From CAZDKK01 sp964506245 (lineage in GTDB: Bacteria > Eisenbacteria > RBG-16-71-46 > CAIMUX01 > WJJG01), in contig CAZDKK010000008.1 of assembly GCA_964506245.1 (NCBI GenBank), positions 1-64,000 on the forward strand: 64,000 bases of DNA, written 5' to 3'. This document shows positions 26,739-36,488 of this stretch, piece after piece (position 1 is the stretch's first letter; every line of letters starts with the position of its first letter). The notes under the pieces were generated by a model. That model was not told the DNA's origin. It did not search any database and was given only the letters and a program-made list of their open reading frames with translations. A program made the position numbers and the translations under genes.

Positions 26739-27651
26739 GATCGCGCTCCATCATCCGCACGACCGCATCCTCCAGCGTCAGCGCCACGCGGCCCAGGTGG
26801 CGCACCTCGAGGCCCCGGGCGCCGGCCAGGCGCCAGAAGGCGCGCAGGTCGTCGTCGCCGCGCGAGAGGAACGTGAGCCGATCGCCGTCGCTGGCCAGCA
26901 CGCGCACGCCCGCGCCCGCTAGCGCCTCGGCCAGCGCGCCGATGCCGTGGCCGGCGGCCACCAGCGTGCCGGCGGCCGAGGAGACCAGCCCCTCGATCGG
27001 CCCGGCGTAGGAGACCATGCCGGATTCGAGCAGGAGCAGCTCGTCGCACAGCCCGTCGGCGTCCTGCAGGATGTGCGTGCTCAGAAGGATGCGCCGCCCC
27101 TCGTCGCGCAGAGCCTGGATCAGGGTGAGAAGCTGCGAGCGGCCGGCGGGGTCGAGTCCGACCGTCGGCTCGTCGAGGATGAGCACCTCCGGATCGTGTA
27201 CAAGACACATCGCCAGCTTGCAGCGCTGGCGCATCCCGGTCGAGTACGTGCGCGCGGGCCGGTAGCGCTCCTCGCCGACATCGAGGGCATCGAGCACGCG
27301 GTGGCCGCGGCGCAGCGACTCGCGGCGCGTCAGACCGCTGAGCGTCCCGGCGAAGGTCACCGCATCGATGCCCGAGCCACCCGGGAAGATCCCCGCCTGC
27401 TCCGCCATCACGCCGGCGCGCGTACGCACCTCGCGCGCGCGGGCGGGCACCTCGAGGCCGAGGGCGCGGATCGTCCCGCTCTCCTGGCGCAACACGCCCA
27501 AGAGCGCGCCGATCAGGGTCGACTTGCCCGCGCCGTTGGCGCCCACCAGGCCGACCGCGCGCCCGCTCAGCCGGGCGGTCAGGCCCTGCAGCACGGGGCG
27601 TCCCCCCCGGGAGAGACGGAGCTGATCCAGCTCGAGCCAGGCGTCGTTCAT
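26731..27651 (-). CDS. ABC transporter ATP-binding protein (first pair)
   Basis: 306 aa from ATG 27651, which overlaps the upstream permease stop (TGATG). Walker A GANGAGKST, signature-like YSTGMRQRCKLAM, Walker B VLILDEPT and the switch His in LLSTHILQD. A C-terminal ~90-residue domain follows, as in NatA/CcmA-type exporters. Partner of the membrane protein at 27651-28382. Confidence 0.92.
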   Translation of the reverse strand: MNDAWLELDQLRLSRGGRPVLQGLTARLSGRAVGLVGANGAGKSTLIGALLGVLRQESGTIRALGLEVPARAREVRTRAGVMAEQAGIFPGGSGIDAVTFAGTLSGLTRRESLRRGHRVLDALDVGEERYRPARTYSTGMRQRCKLAMCLVHDPEVLILDEPTVGLDPAGRSQLLTLIQALRDEGRRILLSTHILQDADGLCDELLLLESGMVSYAGPIEGLVSSAAGTLVAAGHGIGALAEALAGAGVRVLASDGDRLTFLSRGDDDLRAFWRLAGARGLEVRHLGRVALTLEDAVVRMMERDHA

Positions 27652-28382
27652 CAGCACAGCTCCGGCAGCTTCTTGTTCGCGAAGATCGCCGCCCCGGCGA
27701 GGGTGGCGCCGGTCGCGACCACCAGCAGCACCAGGGTCGAGACGAGCGGGTCGGCGGACGGGACGGGCACGGTGATGGGGATCCGGAACGGATCCGAGAA
27801 GTCCGCGAGGGTTCGCACGTGGTGCGAGGGCGCGAGCACACGCAGGCCGATGGGGAGCCGCCCCAGGGGGTAGTCGAAGATGGCGTAGATCGCCAGATTG
27901 AGGATGAGCCCGCGCGGGGAGAGGAGGTGGACGACGCCCGCGAGCGCGGTGTAAACGCAGGCCCCGAGGACGATCGCCGCCAGCTCGCGCGCGGTGCCCT
28001 GTCCCAAGTCTCCCGCGATCAGCTTGAGCACCACCATGAGCGCGACGGTGGCAGCGGCCAGCAGCAGCGCCGCGGCCGCCGTGCGCACGGCGGCGAGCGT
28101 CCCGCGCGGGACCGGTCCCAAGAGGGGATAGAGCAGCGTCCGCTGGGTGATCCCGTCGCGCAGGGCCATTTCTCCCAGCAGCGCCGCGAGGAGCGGCACG
28201 CCGGGCAGGATGATGAAGTGCTGGAAGTCGCTCAGCGATTCGGGTGAAACGAGGCCCAGGAAACGTCCGGCCGCGACCGCCGCGATGAGGAGAATGCCGA
28301 TGGGGATGGCGATCCGCGCGGCGCGCAGCGTCGTGATCGGGGCGATGTAGGATCGCCAGGCGATGAGCGCGGATCGGATCAT
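27651..28382 (-). CDS. ABC-2-type membrane subunit (first pair)
   Basis: 243 aa, about six hydrophobic segments (IAIPIGILLIAAVAAGRFLG; FIILPGVPLLAALLGEMAL; AAALLLAAATVALMVVLKLI; LAAIVLGACVYTALAGVVHL; GLILNLAIYAIFDYPLG; LVSTLVLLVVATGATLAGAA). MALRDGITQRTLLYPLLGPVPR is typical of ABC-2 permeases. First gene of the four-gene exporter operon; it diverges from the acyl-activating enzyme gene. Confidence 0.8.
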   Translation of the reverse strand: MIRSALIAWRSYIAPITTLRAARIAIPIGILLIAAVAAGRFLGLVSPESLSDFQHFIILPGVPLLAALLGEMALRDGITQRTLLYPLLGPVPRGTLAAVRTAAAALLLAAATVALMVVLKLIAGDLGQGTARELAAIVLGACVYTALAGVVHLLSPRGLILNLAIYAIFDYPLGRLPIGLRVLAPSHHVRTLADFSDPFRIPITVPVPSADPLVSTLVLLVVATGATLAGAAIFANKKLPELC

Positions 28383-28633
28383 TCCCTCTCCTGCAGCCTA
28401 GCCCCGTGTCCGGCGCGCGTCCAGAAGCGCGCGGCGCCAGGGGTCACGAGTTCGTACGTGCCGCAGGAACCAAGGGTTTCGGCCGCCGCCCCACGGGCTG
28501 TCCCGCCGGCCGCGCGGGCCAGGAACAGACCCGGCCCCCGAGGGTTCAGCAGTGCCAGCCGGTGACGATATTTGAGAGGTCACGGGCGCGGCGGACGACC
28601 CGCCGGCAGGCGGAGCGCGGGGGAGCGTCAGGC

Positions 28634-30685
28634 GTGGAGCGGGCAATCATCGTCGAGCAGCTACGTGCGGCCGGGCTGGCCGACGACGAGGCCGATGACC
28701 TCGCCGGCCGCCTCCTGCGCCTGCTGACCGAGGGGACCGGTGAGCCCGAGACGTGGTCCCGCATCACCCGCGACATCCTCAACCCAGCCCTCCCGTTCGC
28801 CGTCGATCGGCTCCTCTTCGAGACCACCTACGCGTCCTGGGACACGGTGCGAGGCCCGGCGCCGGCGTGGATCCCCACCTCGGACGAGATCGGCCGCACG
28901 AACATCGCCCGCCTGATGGCGCAGCGCGGGCTGCGGCGCTACGAGGATCTCTACGCCTGGTCGATCGCGGAGCGGGCCGAGTTCTGGAAGACCGTGATCG
29001 CCGCGCTGGGCATCCGCTTCCGGCGGCCCGCCCGCGCGACCCTCGACCTCTCGACCGGCGTACGAGCCCCGCACTGGCTGCCCGGCGCGCGCTTCAACAT
29101 CGTCGAGAGCTGTTTCGGTGCGCAGCCCGGGAGCGTTGCCATCCACTATCAGCATGGCGACGCCGTGGGCACGGTCACCGTGGGTGAGCTCGAGCAACTG
29201 ACCTGGCAGGTGGCCAACGGGCTGTGGGAGCTGGGACTGGTGACCGGCGATCCGGTCGCCATCGCCATGCCGATGACGGTCCCGGCCGTTGCTGCCTACC
29301 TGGGCATCCTGGCCGTGGGCGGTGTGGTCGTCTCGATCGCCGACAGCTTCGCGCCGCACGAGATCGCGACGCGCCTGCGGATCACCGATGCCAAGGCGAT
29401 CATCACCCAAGACGTGGTGATCCGCGGGGGCCGGCGGCTGCCGATGTACGAGAAGGTCCAGGGGGCCGGCGCGCCGGTGGCCGTCGTCGTGCCCGCCGAG
29501 AAGCGGCTGGCCCTGCCCCTGCGCGATGGGGACCTCGCTTGGCCCGAGTTCCTGAGCCAACGCCGCGGCTTCGACCCCGTCGACCGCGGCCCCGATGCGC
29601 ACATGAACGTGCTCTTCTCGTCGGGCACGACCGGTGAGCCGAAGGCCGTGCCCTGGAACCAGACGGTGCCGATCAAGTGCGCGGCCGATGCCTGGCTGCA
29701 CCAAGATGTACAGCCGGGCGACGTGCTCGCTTGGCCCACCAACCTCGGTTGGATGATGGGGCCGTGGTTGATCTTCGCGAGCTTGATCAACCGAGCCTCG
29801 ATGGCGCTCTACTACGACGCCCCCACCGGGCGTGGGTTCTGCGAGTTCGTGCAGAATGCGGGCGTGACGATGCTGGGCGTAGTGCCGAGCCTGGTGAAGA
29901 CCTGGCGCGCCGGCGACCTCACGCGCGGTCTCGACTGGGGCGGGATTCGGCTCTTCAGCTCGACCGGAGAGTGTTCGAACGAGGAGGACATGCTCTGGCT
30001 CATGAGCCGCGCGCGATATCGGCCGGTGATCGAGTACTGCGGCGGTACGGAAATCGGGGGGGGTTACATCACGGGCACCCTCGTGCAACCCGCCGCCCCG
30101 GCGACCTTCTCGACTCCGGCGCTGGGGCTGGGGGTCGAGATCCGCGATCAGGACGGACACCCGACCGAGAACGGGGAGGTTTTTCTCGTCCCGCCGTCGA
30201 TCGGGCTCTCGACCGAGCTGCTCAATCGCGACCACCACGCGATCTACTTCACGGGCACCCCCACGGCGAGCGACGGTACGCCGCTGCGCCGGCACGGCGA
30301 TCAGATGGAACGGCTCAGCGGCGGCTACTTCCGCGGCCACGGCCGGGCCGACGACACGATGAACTTGGGCGGCATCAAGGTGAGCTCGGTCGAGATCGAG
30401 CGCGCGCTGGCCGAGGTGACCTGGGTCACCGAGGCGGCCGCGATCGCCGTCGATCCGCCGGGCGGGGGGCCCAGCGACCTCATCGTCTACGTCGTTCCGG
30501 CGCCCGGCGCGCCGGATGACCGCGCCGAGCTCCAGACCGCGCTGCAGCAGGCCGTTCGCCAGACGCTCAACCCGCTCTTCCGGATCCAGGACGTCGTCGT
30601 GACCCAGACGCTCCCGCGCACCGCCACCCAGAAGGTCATGCGGCGACGGCTGCGGGAGCTGTACCGCGAGCGGTTCTCGGCCTGA
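28634..30685 (+). CDS. AMP-dependent acyl-activating enzyme (acetoacetyl-/acyl-CoA synthetase-like)
   Basis: 683 aa from GTG 28634 (preceded by GGGGAG); no ATG fits the domain start. ANL-superfamily marks: FSSGTTGEPKA (P-loop, A3), STGECSNEEDM and EYCGGTEIGGGY (A5), RHGDQMERLSGGYFRGHGR (A7-A8), NLGGIKVSSVEIERAL with the hinge, and LPRTATQKVMRRRLRE carrying the C-terminal Lys (A10). The N-terminal ~150 residues are of the acetyl-CoA-synthetase type. The overall layout resembles the plant AAE17/AAE18 group. It probably makes an acyl-CoA from an organic acid with ATP; the substrate cannot be told. Upstream of acyl-CoA dehydrogenase and enoyl-CoA hydratase genes, so likely degradation of an acid. 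Confidence 0.88.
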   Translation: MERAIIVEQLRAAGLADDEADDLAGRLLRLLTEGTGEPETWSRITRDILNPALPFAVDRLLFETTYASWDTVRGPAPAWIPTSDEIGRTNIARLMAQRGLRRYEDLYAWSIAERAEFWKTVIAALGIRFRRPARATLDLSTGVRAPHWLPGARFNIVESCFGAQPGSVAIHYQHGDAVGTVTVGELEQLTWQVANGLWELGLVTGDPVAIAMPMTVPAVAAYLGILAVGGVVVSIADSFAPHEIATRLRITDAKAIITQDVVIRGGRRLPMYEKVQGAGAPVAVVVPAEKRLALPLRDGDLAWPEFLSQRRGFDPVDRGPDAHMNVLFSSGTTGEPKAVPWNQTVPIKCAADAWLHQDVQPGDVLAWPTNLGWMMGPWLIFASLINRASMALYYDAPTGRGFCEFVQNAGVTMLGVVPSLVKTWRAGDLTRGLDWGGIRLFSSTGECSNEEDMLWLMSRARYRPVIEYCGGTEIGGGYITGTLVQPAAPATFSTPALGLGVEIRDQDGHPTENGEVFLVPPSIGLSTELLNRDHHAIYFTGTPTASDGTPLRRHGDQMERLSGGYFRGHGRADDTMNLGGIKVSSVEIERALAEVTWVTEAAAIAVDPPGGGPSDLIVYVVPAPGAPDDRAELQTALQQAVRQTLNPLFRIQDVVVTQTLPRTATQKVMRRRLRELYRERFSA

Positions 30686-30745
30686 GCAGCATCGGTCCGT
30701 CTCCGCCCTCGCCCGCAAGGCCAGACCTCGAAGCGCAGGACGCGG

Positions 30746-30775
30746 TTGCGGCGGAACACCTTCTTCAGCTATAAG
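30746..30775 (+). promoter_or_regulatory. Sigma-70-type promoter for acyl-CoA dehydrogenase gene
   Basis: TTGCGG (30746-30751), an 18-bp spacer and TATAAG (30770-30775, 5 of 6), 60 bp before the start at 30836. Its presence suggests that the dehydrogenase and hydratase genes have their own transcript. Confidence 0.5.
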
Positions 30776-30835
30776 TTGCCAGAATCCTTTCCGTGCATGT
30801 CGTTGAGCCTGCGGCACCCAGCACAGGAGGTCCTC

Positions 30836-31981
30836 ATGGACTTCAACTTGAACGAAGAGCACCGCATGATCCGCGATACCGTGCGCGATTTTGCCGAGAA
30901 CGAGATCAAGCCCGTGGCTGCCGAGCTGGACGAGAAGGAGCAGTTCTCGGTCGAGCTGACGAAGAAGATGGCGGCCATTGGCCTCTTCGGCATCACCGTG
31001 CCCGAGACCTATGGCGGCCAGGGCATGGATTACCTCGCTTACATCATCGCAGTAGAGGAGCTGGCGCGGATCGATGGTTCGCAGGCCGCCACCGTGGCCG
31101 CGGGCAATTCGCTTGGCATCGGGCCGCTGTACTACTTCGGCACCGAAGCCCAGCGCAAGAAGTACCTGCCCAAGCTCTGCTCCGGGGAAGCCCTCTGGTC
31201 GTTCGGTCTCACCGAGCCGAACGCGGGCTCCGACTCGCGCGGTTCGCAGACCACGGCGCAGCAGGACGGGAACGGCTGGAAGATCAACGGCGCGAAGATC
31301 TTCATCACCAACGGCAGCAATCCGCTGTGCGCGGGCACCACGGTCCAGACGGTGACCGATCGCAAGGACGGCAAGCCCGAATTCACCTGCTTCATCGTGG
31401 AGATGGGTACCCCGGGCTTCACGGTCAAGACCATGCACCAGAAGCTCATGTGGCGCGCCTCGGATACGTCTGAACTCTACTTCGAGGACTGCCGCGTGGC
31501 GGCCGAGAACATGTTGGGCCAGCGGGGTGCCGGCTCGAAGCAGATGTTGCAGACGCTGGACTCGGGCCGCCTGGCGATTGCCGCCATGGGGCTCGGCTGC
31601 GCGCAGGGGGCCTTCGAGCTGGCGCTCGAGTACGGCAAGCAACGCGTGCAGTTCGGTCAACCGATCATCAAGTTCCAGTCGACCGCCTTCAAGCTGGCCG
31701 ACATGGCGACCAAGATCGAGCACGCGCGCGCGCTCCTGTACAAGGCCTGCTGGCTGCGCGACACAAAGCAGCCGTTCGCCAAGGAAGCGGCGATGAGCAA
31801 GCTCTACTGCTCAGAGATCGCCAGGGAGGTGGCCGACGAGGCAGTTCAGATCCACGGCGGCTACGGGCTCATGAAGGAATACCCGATCGAACGGTTCTAC
31901 CGCGATCAGCGATTGCTGCAGATCGGCGAGGGTACCTCGGAGATCCAGCGGCTGGTCATCTCACGGTACATCGGCTGCTGA
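30836..31981 (+). CDS. Acyl-CoA dehydrogenase
   Basis: 381 aa from ATG 30836 (MDFNLNEEHRMIRD), with an AGGAGG ribosome site. Family marks: SFGLTEPNAGSDSRG and ITNGSNPLC (FAD/substrate region), KLMWRASDTSEL, and near the end VQIHGGYGLMKEYPIERFYRD and IGEGTSEIQRLVISR. The catalytic Glu of short/medium-chain members falls in the 'IYEGTxEI' position, here IGEGTSEI. It oxidises acyl-CoA to trans-2-enoyl-CoA and gives electrons to ETF. The enoyl-CoA hydratase follows 54 bp later. Confidence 0.95.
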   Translation: MDFNLNEEHRMIRDTVRDFAENEIKPVAAELDEKEQFSVELTKKMAAIGLFGITVPETYGGQGMDYLAYIIAVEELARIDGSQAATVAAGNSLGIGPLYYFGTEAQRKKYLPKLCSGEALWSFGLTEPNAGSDSRGSQTTAQQDGNGWKINGAKIFITNGSNPLCAGTTVQTVTDRKDGKPEFTCFIVEMGTPGFTVKTMHQKLMWRASDTSELYFEDCRVAAENMLGQRGAGSKQMLQTLDSGRLAIAAMGLGCAQGAFELALEYGKQRVQFGQPIIKFQSTAFKLADMATKIEHARALLYKACWLRDTKQPFAKEAAMSKLYCSEIAREVADEAVQIHGGYGLMKEYPIERFYRDQRLLQIGEGTSEIQRLVISRYIGC

Positions 31982-32035
31982 CCGCGTCCGGGTCGCCGGT
32001 GAAGGCGTTGCGGGGCGTTGAAAGGGGGGAGGGTG

Positions 32036-32812
32036 ATGGAGCATCTGACGTTCGAGAAGCGGGGCAACACGGGCATCCTGACGGTGAATCGTCCCAAGGC
32101 ACTCAATGCGCTCAATCGCGCCGTGCTGGAGGAGATGGACACCTTCCTCAGCGAGACCGTCGATGCCGAGGATCTGCGCGCGTTGATTCTCACCGGCGCG
32201 GGGGACAAGGCCTTCATCGCCGGAGCCGACATCGCCGAGATGAAGCCGATGACCCATCTCGACATGATGGCCTTCTGCGACCTGGGGCAACGCGTCACTG
32301 TGCTGCTCGAGACAATCGACATGGTCACGATTGCCGCGGTCAACGGCTACGCCCTGGGCGGAGGGCTCGAGATGGCCCTGGCCTGCGATTTCATCTACGC
32401 CAGCGAGAACGCCCGGCTGGGGGTGCCGGAGGTGAGTCTGGGCCTGATTCCCGGATTCGGGGGCACGCAGCGGCTGACCCGGGCGGTGGGCATGCGCCGG
32501 GCCAAGGAGCTCACTTTCACGGGCAGGATGATCCTGGCCCAGGAGGCGCTGACCATGGGGCTGGTCAATCAGGTCGTGTCGCCCACCCAGCTCATTGCGG
32601 CCTGCCTGCAGGTGGCCGAGGCGGCCGAGAAGAACGCCCCGGTGGCGGTGACCCAGGCCAAGCGTGCCATCAACATGGGCGCGAGCCTGGCGATGGCCGA
32701 CGCGCTCGAGCTGGAGAAGCAGTGCTGCGTCGCGGCCTTCGCCACCGAAGATCGCCTCGAGGGGATGACCGCGTTCCTCGAGAAGCGCAAGGCGGCGTTC
32801 CGGGGGCGGTAG
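32036..32812 (+). CDS. Enoyl-CoA hydratase/isomerase (crotonase family)
   Basis: 258 aa from ATG 32036 (GGGGGAGGGT ribosome site). Crotonase marks: AFIAGADIAEM (oxyanion hole 1), VNGYALGGGLEMALACDF (oxyanion hole 2 and the first catalytic Glu region), and VPEVSLGLIPGFGGTQRL with the second catalytic Glu (PEVSLG). It hydrates 2-enoyl-CoA to 3-hydroxyacyl-CoA, the step after the neighbouring dehydrogenase. The C-terminal helix and the end KRKAAFRGR are usual. Confidence 0.95.
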   Translation: MEHLTFEKRGNTGILTVNRPKALNALNRAVLEEMDTFLSETVDAEDLRALILTGAGDKAFIAGADIAEMKPMTHLDMMAFCDLGQRVTVLLETIDMVTIAAVNGYALGGGLEMALACDFIYASENARLGVPEVSLGLIPGFGGTQRLTRAVGMRRAKELTFTGRMILAQEALTMGLVNQVVSPTQLIAACLQVAEAAEKNAPVAVTQAKRAINMGASLAMADALELEKQCCVAAFATEDRLEGMTAFLEKRKAAFRGR

Positions 32813-32876
32813 GGGCGGGCTGAGACCTGCCGCCGGGCGAAGTGGCCTCGTCGCGGCCGATCCGGGGGTGCGTGAC

Positions 32877-33194
32877 ATGAACACCGACATTCGCGGGAAG
32901 GATGACATCCTCAGGGTGCTCCAGGAGCATGCGCCGGAATTGCGCTCGTTGGGTATTCAGCGCATCGGGCTCTACGGGTCTTTCGCGCGCGGGGAGTCAC
33001 GGGATGCGAGTGATATCGACCTACTGGTGGAATTCCGTCCCGGGCAGAAGACCTTCGATCGCTTCATGGAGCTCTGCTTCCTCTTGGAGAAGCTCTTCCA
33101 GCGACGCGTCGACGTCGTGACGCTCGAGGGGTTGAGCCCCCACCTGGGCCCGCGCATCCTGAAGGAGGCGATCTATGTCTCCGTCGCCGCTTGA
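32877..33194 (+). CDS. mntA: MNT-type nucleotidyltransferase antitoxin (HEPN/MNT system)
   Basis: 105 aa from ATG 32877; an upstream in-frame GTG at 32868 is possible. The motif GSFARGESRDASDIDLLVEF is the GSx10DxD nucleotidyltransferase signature. Overlaps the HEPN gene by 20 bp. In characterised MntA/HepT pairs the MNT protein adenylylates the HEPN RNase and so neutralises it. Could also be called a minimal nucleotidyltransferase of unknown target, but the neighbour makes the antitoxin role likely. Confidence 0.9.
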   Translation: MNTDIRGKDDILRVLQEHAPELRSLGIQRIGLYGSFARGESRDASDIDLLVEFRPGQKTFDRFMELCFLLEKLFQRRVDVVTLEGLSPHLGPRILKEAIYVSVAA

Positions 33195-33528
33195 GCACCT
33201 CCAGCACGTCCTCGATGAAGCGGACTACCTGGCGGAAATCACAGCGCGTCTGACGCAAGAGCAATTCCTGCAAGACGAGACGGCGAAGCGGGCAATCGCA
33301 CGGAGTCTCGAGGTCATCGGAGAGGCGATCAAGGCGGCGCCGGAGAGTCTCAGGGCGCGATATCCGGACGTCGAATGGCGCACCATTGCGGGAATGCGAG
33401 ACAGGATTGCGCACCACTACTTCGGAATCGACTACGAACTCGTATGGGACGCGGCCACGAAGAAGGTTCCCAATCTACGCCGACGGATCAGCGAGATCCT
33501 GAAGCGCGAGCGCGGTGGCCGCCCCTGA
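33175..33528 (+). CDS. hepT: HEPN-domain RNase toxin (HepT/DUF86)
   Basis: 117 aa. It shows the DUF86 pattern: AIARSLEVIGEAIKAAP in the middle, then WRTIAGMRDRIAHHYFGIDY. RDRIAH is the Rx4-6H catalytic motif and HHYFGIDY the following tyrosine region that MNT antitoxins modify. It should cleave RNA when free of the MNT partner. Start inside the MNT gene (20-bp overlap) implies coupled translation. Confidence 0.9.
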   Translation: MSPSPLEHLQHVLDEADYLAEITARLTQEQFLQDETAKRAIARSLEVIGEAIKAAPESLRARYPDVEWRTIAGMRDRIAHHYFGIDYELVWDAATKKVPNLRRRISEILKRERGGRP

Positions 33529-33806
33529 TCGCTGACCATGATCCGGCAGCGTGAGAAGCGTTCGTTGCGCAACAGGCGTCAGGGGGGCTCCACTTGTCCT
33601 TCGTGAGTGCCGGTCGACCGAGAACCCAGTGCATGGAGCCCATTCCCGATGAGACGCATTCCCAGTGACACGAAGGAAACGTGATCTGGCCCCCTGTGTG
33701 GGCGCCTGTCTTGCCATCCAGTCCGGGGACGAGCGCCTGATCTCCCACGCTGGTCTCAAGCTCCTCGGCCAGCGCCTGGGAGCCGAGATCTGGATGGACG
33801 CCGGTG

Positions 33807-36071
33807 CTACCGCGCGTCGGGGAGAGGATGAGTGACCGAGGGGTCAGTCGAGGCTTTCCTCCCCCCCGTCGTCAGATTCAGGCGCACTGTCCTGGAGACG
33901 CCGTGGATCGGCTGCACATACTCGTGTCTGACCATCCTCTTCTCGAGGCGCTCGTTCGGCGGCACGATCTCGTACATCAGCCCCTGCGGCGTGTAGCGGA
34001 CGGCCCGAACATCGACCTCCTCGGCCCCACCGGATCCCAGCAGCATCGCCTTGGACCCAGCAGCCACCACGCACACCCAGTCTCTGGTTCCGTCATGCGC
34101 CAGCTCCTCTGCGCGAACGGGTCTGGGCTCCATGGCTCGGTAGGACTCCAGCAAGTCGAAGAGCGCTGCCTCCTGGGCATGCTCTCCGCGCCGGGTGGCA
34201 ATTGCGATGGCGGTTCTCAAGACGTGCCCGAATTCCTTGGCCAGCGTCTCCGTCAGGCGCAGGCTGCTGTACGTCAGATCGTAGACGCAGGCACCCTGGC
34301 AGGGATGCGAACCCAGGGGGGAGCTGCCGGCGTGGAAGCCGCCCACACTCAGGTCTCGCTCCTGTAGCGCGCAGGCCACGCCGAAGGCCTCTCGGATCAG
34401 GAGGGCGAGCGCTTCGGAGCAGCACGTCTTCGCGGGGATGAACCAGCACACCCCGGTGGTCTGGAAGAAGCGGTTGACAGGGCGCGGACTGTAGGGTGAG
34501 CCTCGCGCAGCGCATGGCCGAAGTCCAGTTCTCCCATTCGCCGACCGTCGGTGCTTTCGACCTGGAAGTTCTGTTCCGTGCAACTGCGCAGCGGGAACTC
34601 CCGATGCGGGCCGCCTCCGCACGTTGCTTCAAGGAGTAGAGGTCCCCACTGATGCTCTCGCTCTGGTTCAGCTCAGTGGCCAACATGCGCCCGAAGGCCT
34701 CCGGCAGGGTGGAGAATTCCTTCGGCATTCTTGTCTCGGCCCTGTCCGCATACTCTCGAGCGGCGCAAAGGGCATGGGCATACTGGATGTACCTGTTCTC
34801 AAGGTGGAGCCAGTTGCGCTCGAGTTCGGACCTCAAGTAGGCGCCGAGAGTCCGGCCGGTACTTCTCAGGCGATCGGCCCGATCCAGCACGAGGCACACT
34901 CCGGACCCCTTCCGGCCGGCCCGACCCAGGCGCTGCCAGAGCGACTTGGCCGTTGGCGGAAGATCCAGAAGCACGACTGTGCCGATTTCGCCGATGTCGA
35001 GCCCCTGCTCGAGCGCGCTGGTCGACACCACGCCGGACAGCGCGCCGGAGGCGAGAGCAGCCTGGATTCGGAGACGATCCTCGGCTTCGTAGCCCGCGCG
35101 GTAGGGCAGGATCCCGGTCGCATTCTCGGACTCATCCACCTCGGAGTCGGCATCGGCACCGGGATCCGTGTCCGTCGCCGGTCGGGACCGGTGCAGAGCC
35201 GGCACAACCTGCTCAACGAGCTTGCGGGAGTCGGCAAACGCCAGGAATCGACCGGCGCTGTTCGTCCGCAAAGCCTCCAGCAGTCCTACGATGGAGTCGA
35301 AACCCTTGCCCTGGGGCTCCCTGAGGAGCAGCACCGTCTTGGGCTGGCGCCCGGCTCCATCCTCGGCTGGGCCAAAGACCCGGGCTGTGCGACCCTTCAG
35401 GGCCCGCAAGAAGGCATCCGGCTCACCCAGGGTAGCCGTGCTGGCGATCAGCCGATGGCCCGGGGATGCCGCGGCGAGCCGTCTCAAGAAGTACGCGGCA
35501 TTGGTCCCGAAGACGCCATCGTAGACGTGTGCCTCGTCCAGGACAAGGAGCCCGAGGGCGTCCATGAACTCGACGATCGGACCCCTGCCGAGATTGCCCA
35601 TGAGCCAGGCATGAGCCACGTCCGGCGTCATGACGACGACATCGGACTGGCGCAGGATGTTGGGCCTCGCCTCTGTAGGCACCCCACCATCGATGTACCC
35701 GGCCGTGCGCCCGAATGGGTGCAGGATCGCTTCCCACTTGGAGATCCGGTCCTGGATCAACGCACGCAGTGGGTATAGGGCCAGGATCTTCGACATGTCC
35801 TCGGTGAGCAAGTGGTCGACAGCGCAGGCCATGAAGATGAGGCTCTTGCCCGAGGCGGTGGAGGTCGCCAGACAGAGGTCCTCACCGGTCAGAAATGCCG
35901 AGATCGCCTCCGCCTGATGGGAGCAGAGACCATCCGGATGGAGCTTCTGCAGGTACTCGCGCAGGCGTGGATCCAGCGTCTCGGGAACCCGCGCGACGCT
36001 GGGCGGAGGCCGCCGATCTCCTCGCGCTCCGTCACCTCGAAACGGCTGGCGGCGATCGCTTCGGCGAGCAT
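33807..36071 (-). pseudogene. Decayed DEAD/DEAH helicase with DUF1998-like C-terminus (MrfA/YprA- or Lhr-like)
   Basis: Read from the minus strand, helicase sequence is spread over different frames. The N-terminus near 36071 begins MLAEAIAASRFEVTEREEIGG, then shifts frame to VPETLDPRLREYLQKLHPDG and motif I (TSTASGKSLIFMA, ~35850). The core continues open to ~34590 with VLDEAHVYDG (II), ASTATLGEP (III) and LGRAGRKGSG (VI). Near 34590-34520 it shifts again (NFQVESTDGRRMGELDFGHAL) and once more into PYSPRPVNRFFQTTGVCWFIP, whose HPCQGACVYDLTYSSLRLTETL resembles the DUF1998 cysteine domain. At least three, probably four, frame changes in one gene make it a pseudogene rather than a single sequencing slip. 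Confidence 0.8.
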
Positions 36072-36488
36072 TGATGAAATGGGATCATGGTCATTCTACC
36101 CCCCTAGGGAAAGCCCAATCAGCTATCTCCGCGCTCCTGGCGGCAGGATCCCCAGTCCGCGGGAAGCGTGCGCGCCAGTGTCGGCGCATGGATGCGCGAT
36201 GTGCGCTTGCCGGGTGATGCCATAGCGATGATCATGGCGGTCCTTCTCGATGCGGAGCGAATGCGTGACCGCGTCGCTCTGCCTCGGTGCGTGACGCGTT
36301 CAGACGGATTCTACCTGAAGACGCCGCCGCACTGCGCCGAAAGACGCGCCGCGGGTGCATCTTGTGTCTGGCAATCGCAACGGTAGTCTAGGCTGCGTGG
36401 CAATAGCCTGTACAAGTCACTGCATCAAGTAGGCAATGGTCACGCGATGGCCAGGCTGAGCCGATTGCCTGCACATGTCAGAGTGTGG
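36072..36488. other. Gap without a recognised gene
   Basis: About 417 bp between the decayed helicase and the outer-membrane protein. No protein family is recognised in any frame. GCCTGTACAAGTCA (36406-36419) and GCCTGCACATGTCA (36467-36480) are an imperfect direct repeat 61 bp apart. Confidence 0.5.

Noticed and set aside
28661..31723. A 1020-codon minus-strand frame across the acyl-CoA genes
   Set aside because: Antisense shadow crossing two real genes and their gap; composition is typical of antisense frames.
33650..33835. Possible transposase N-terminal fragment (HAGLKLLGQRLGAEIW) on the + strand
   Set aside because: Only a loose likeness to IS1380-type starts; too short and without other parts to support it.
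34093..34590. Continuation of the helicase frame to 34093 as a real C-terminus
   Set aside because: After about 34590 this frame loses family similarity, while the expected C-terminal sequence continues in the other two frames.
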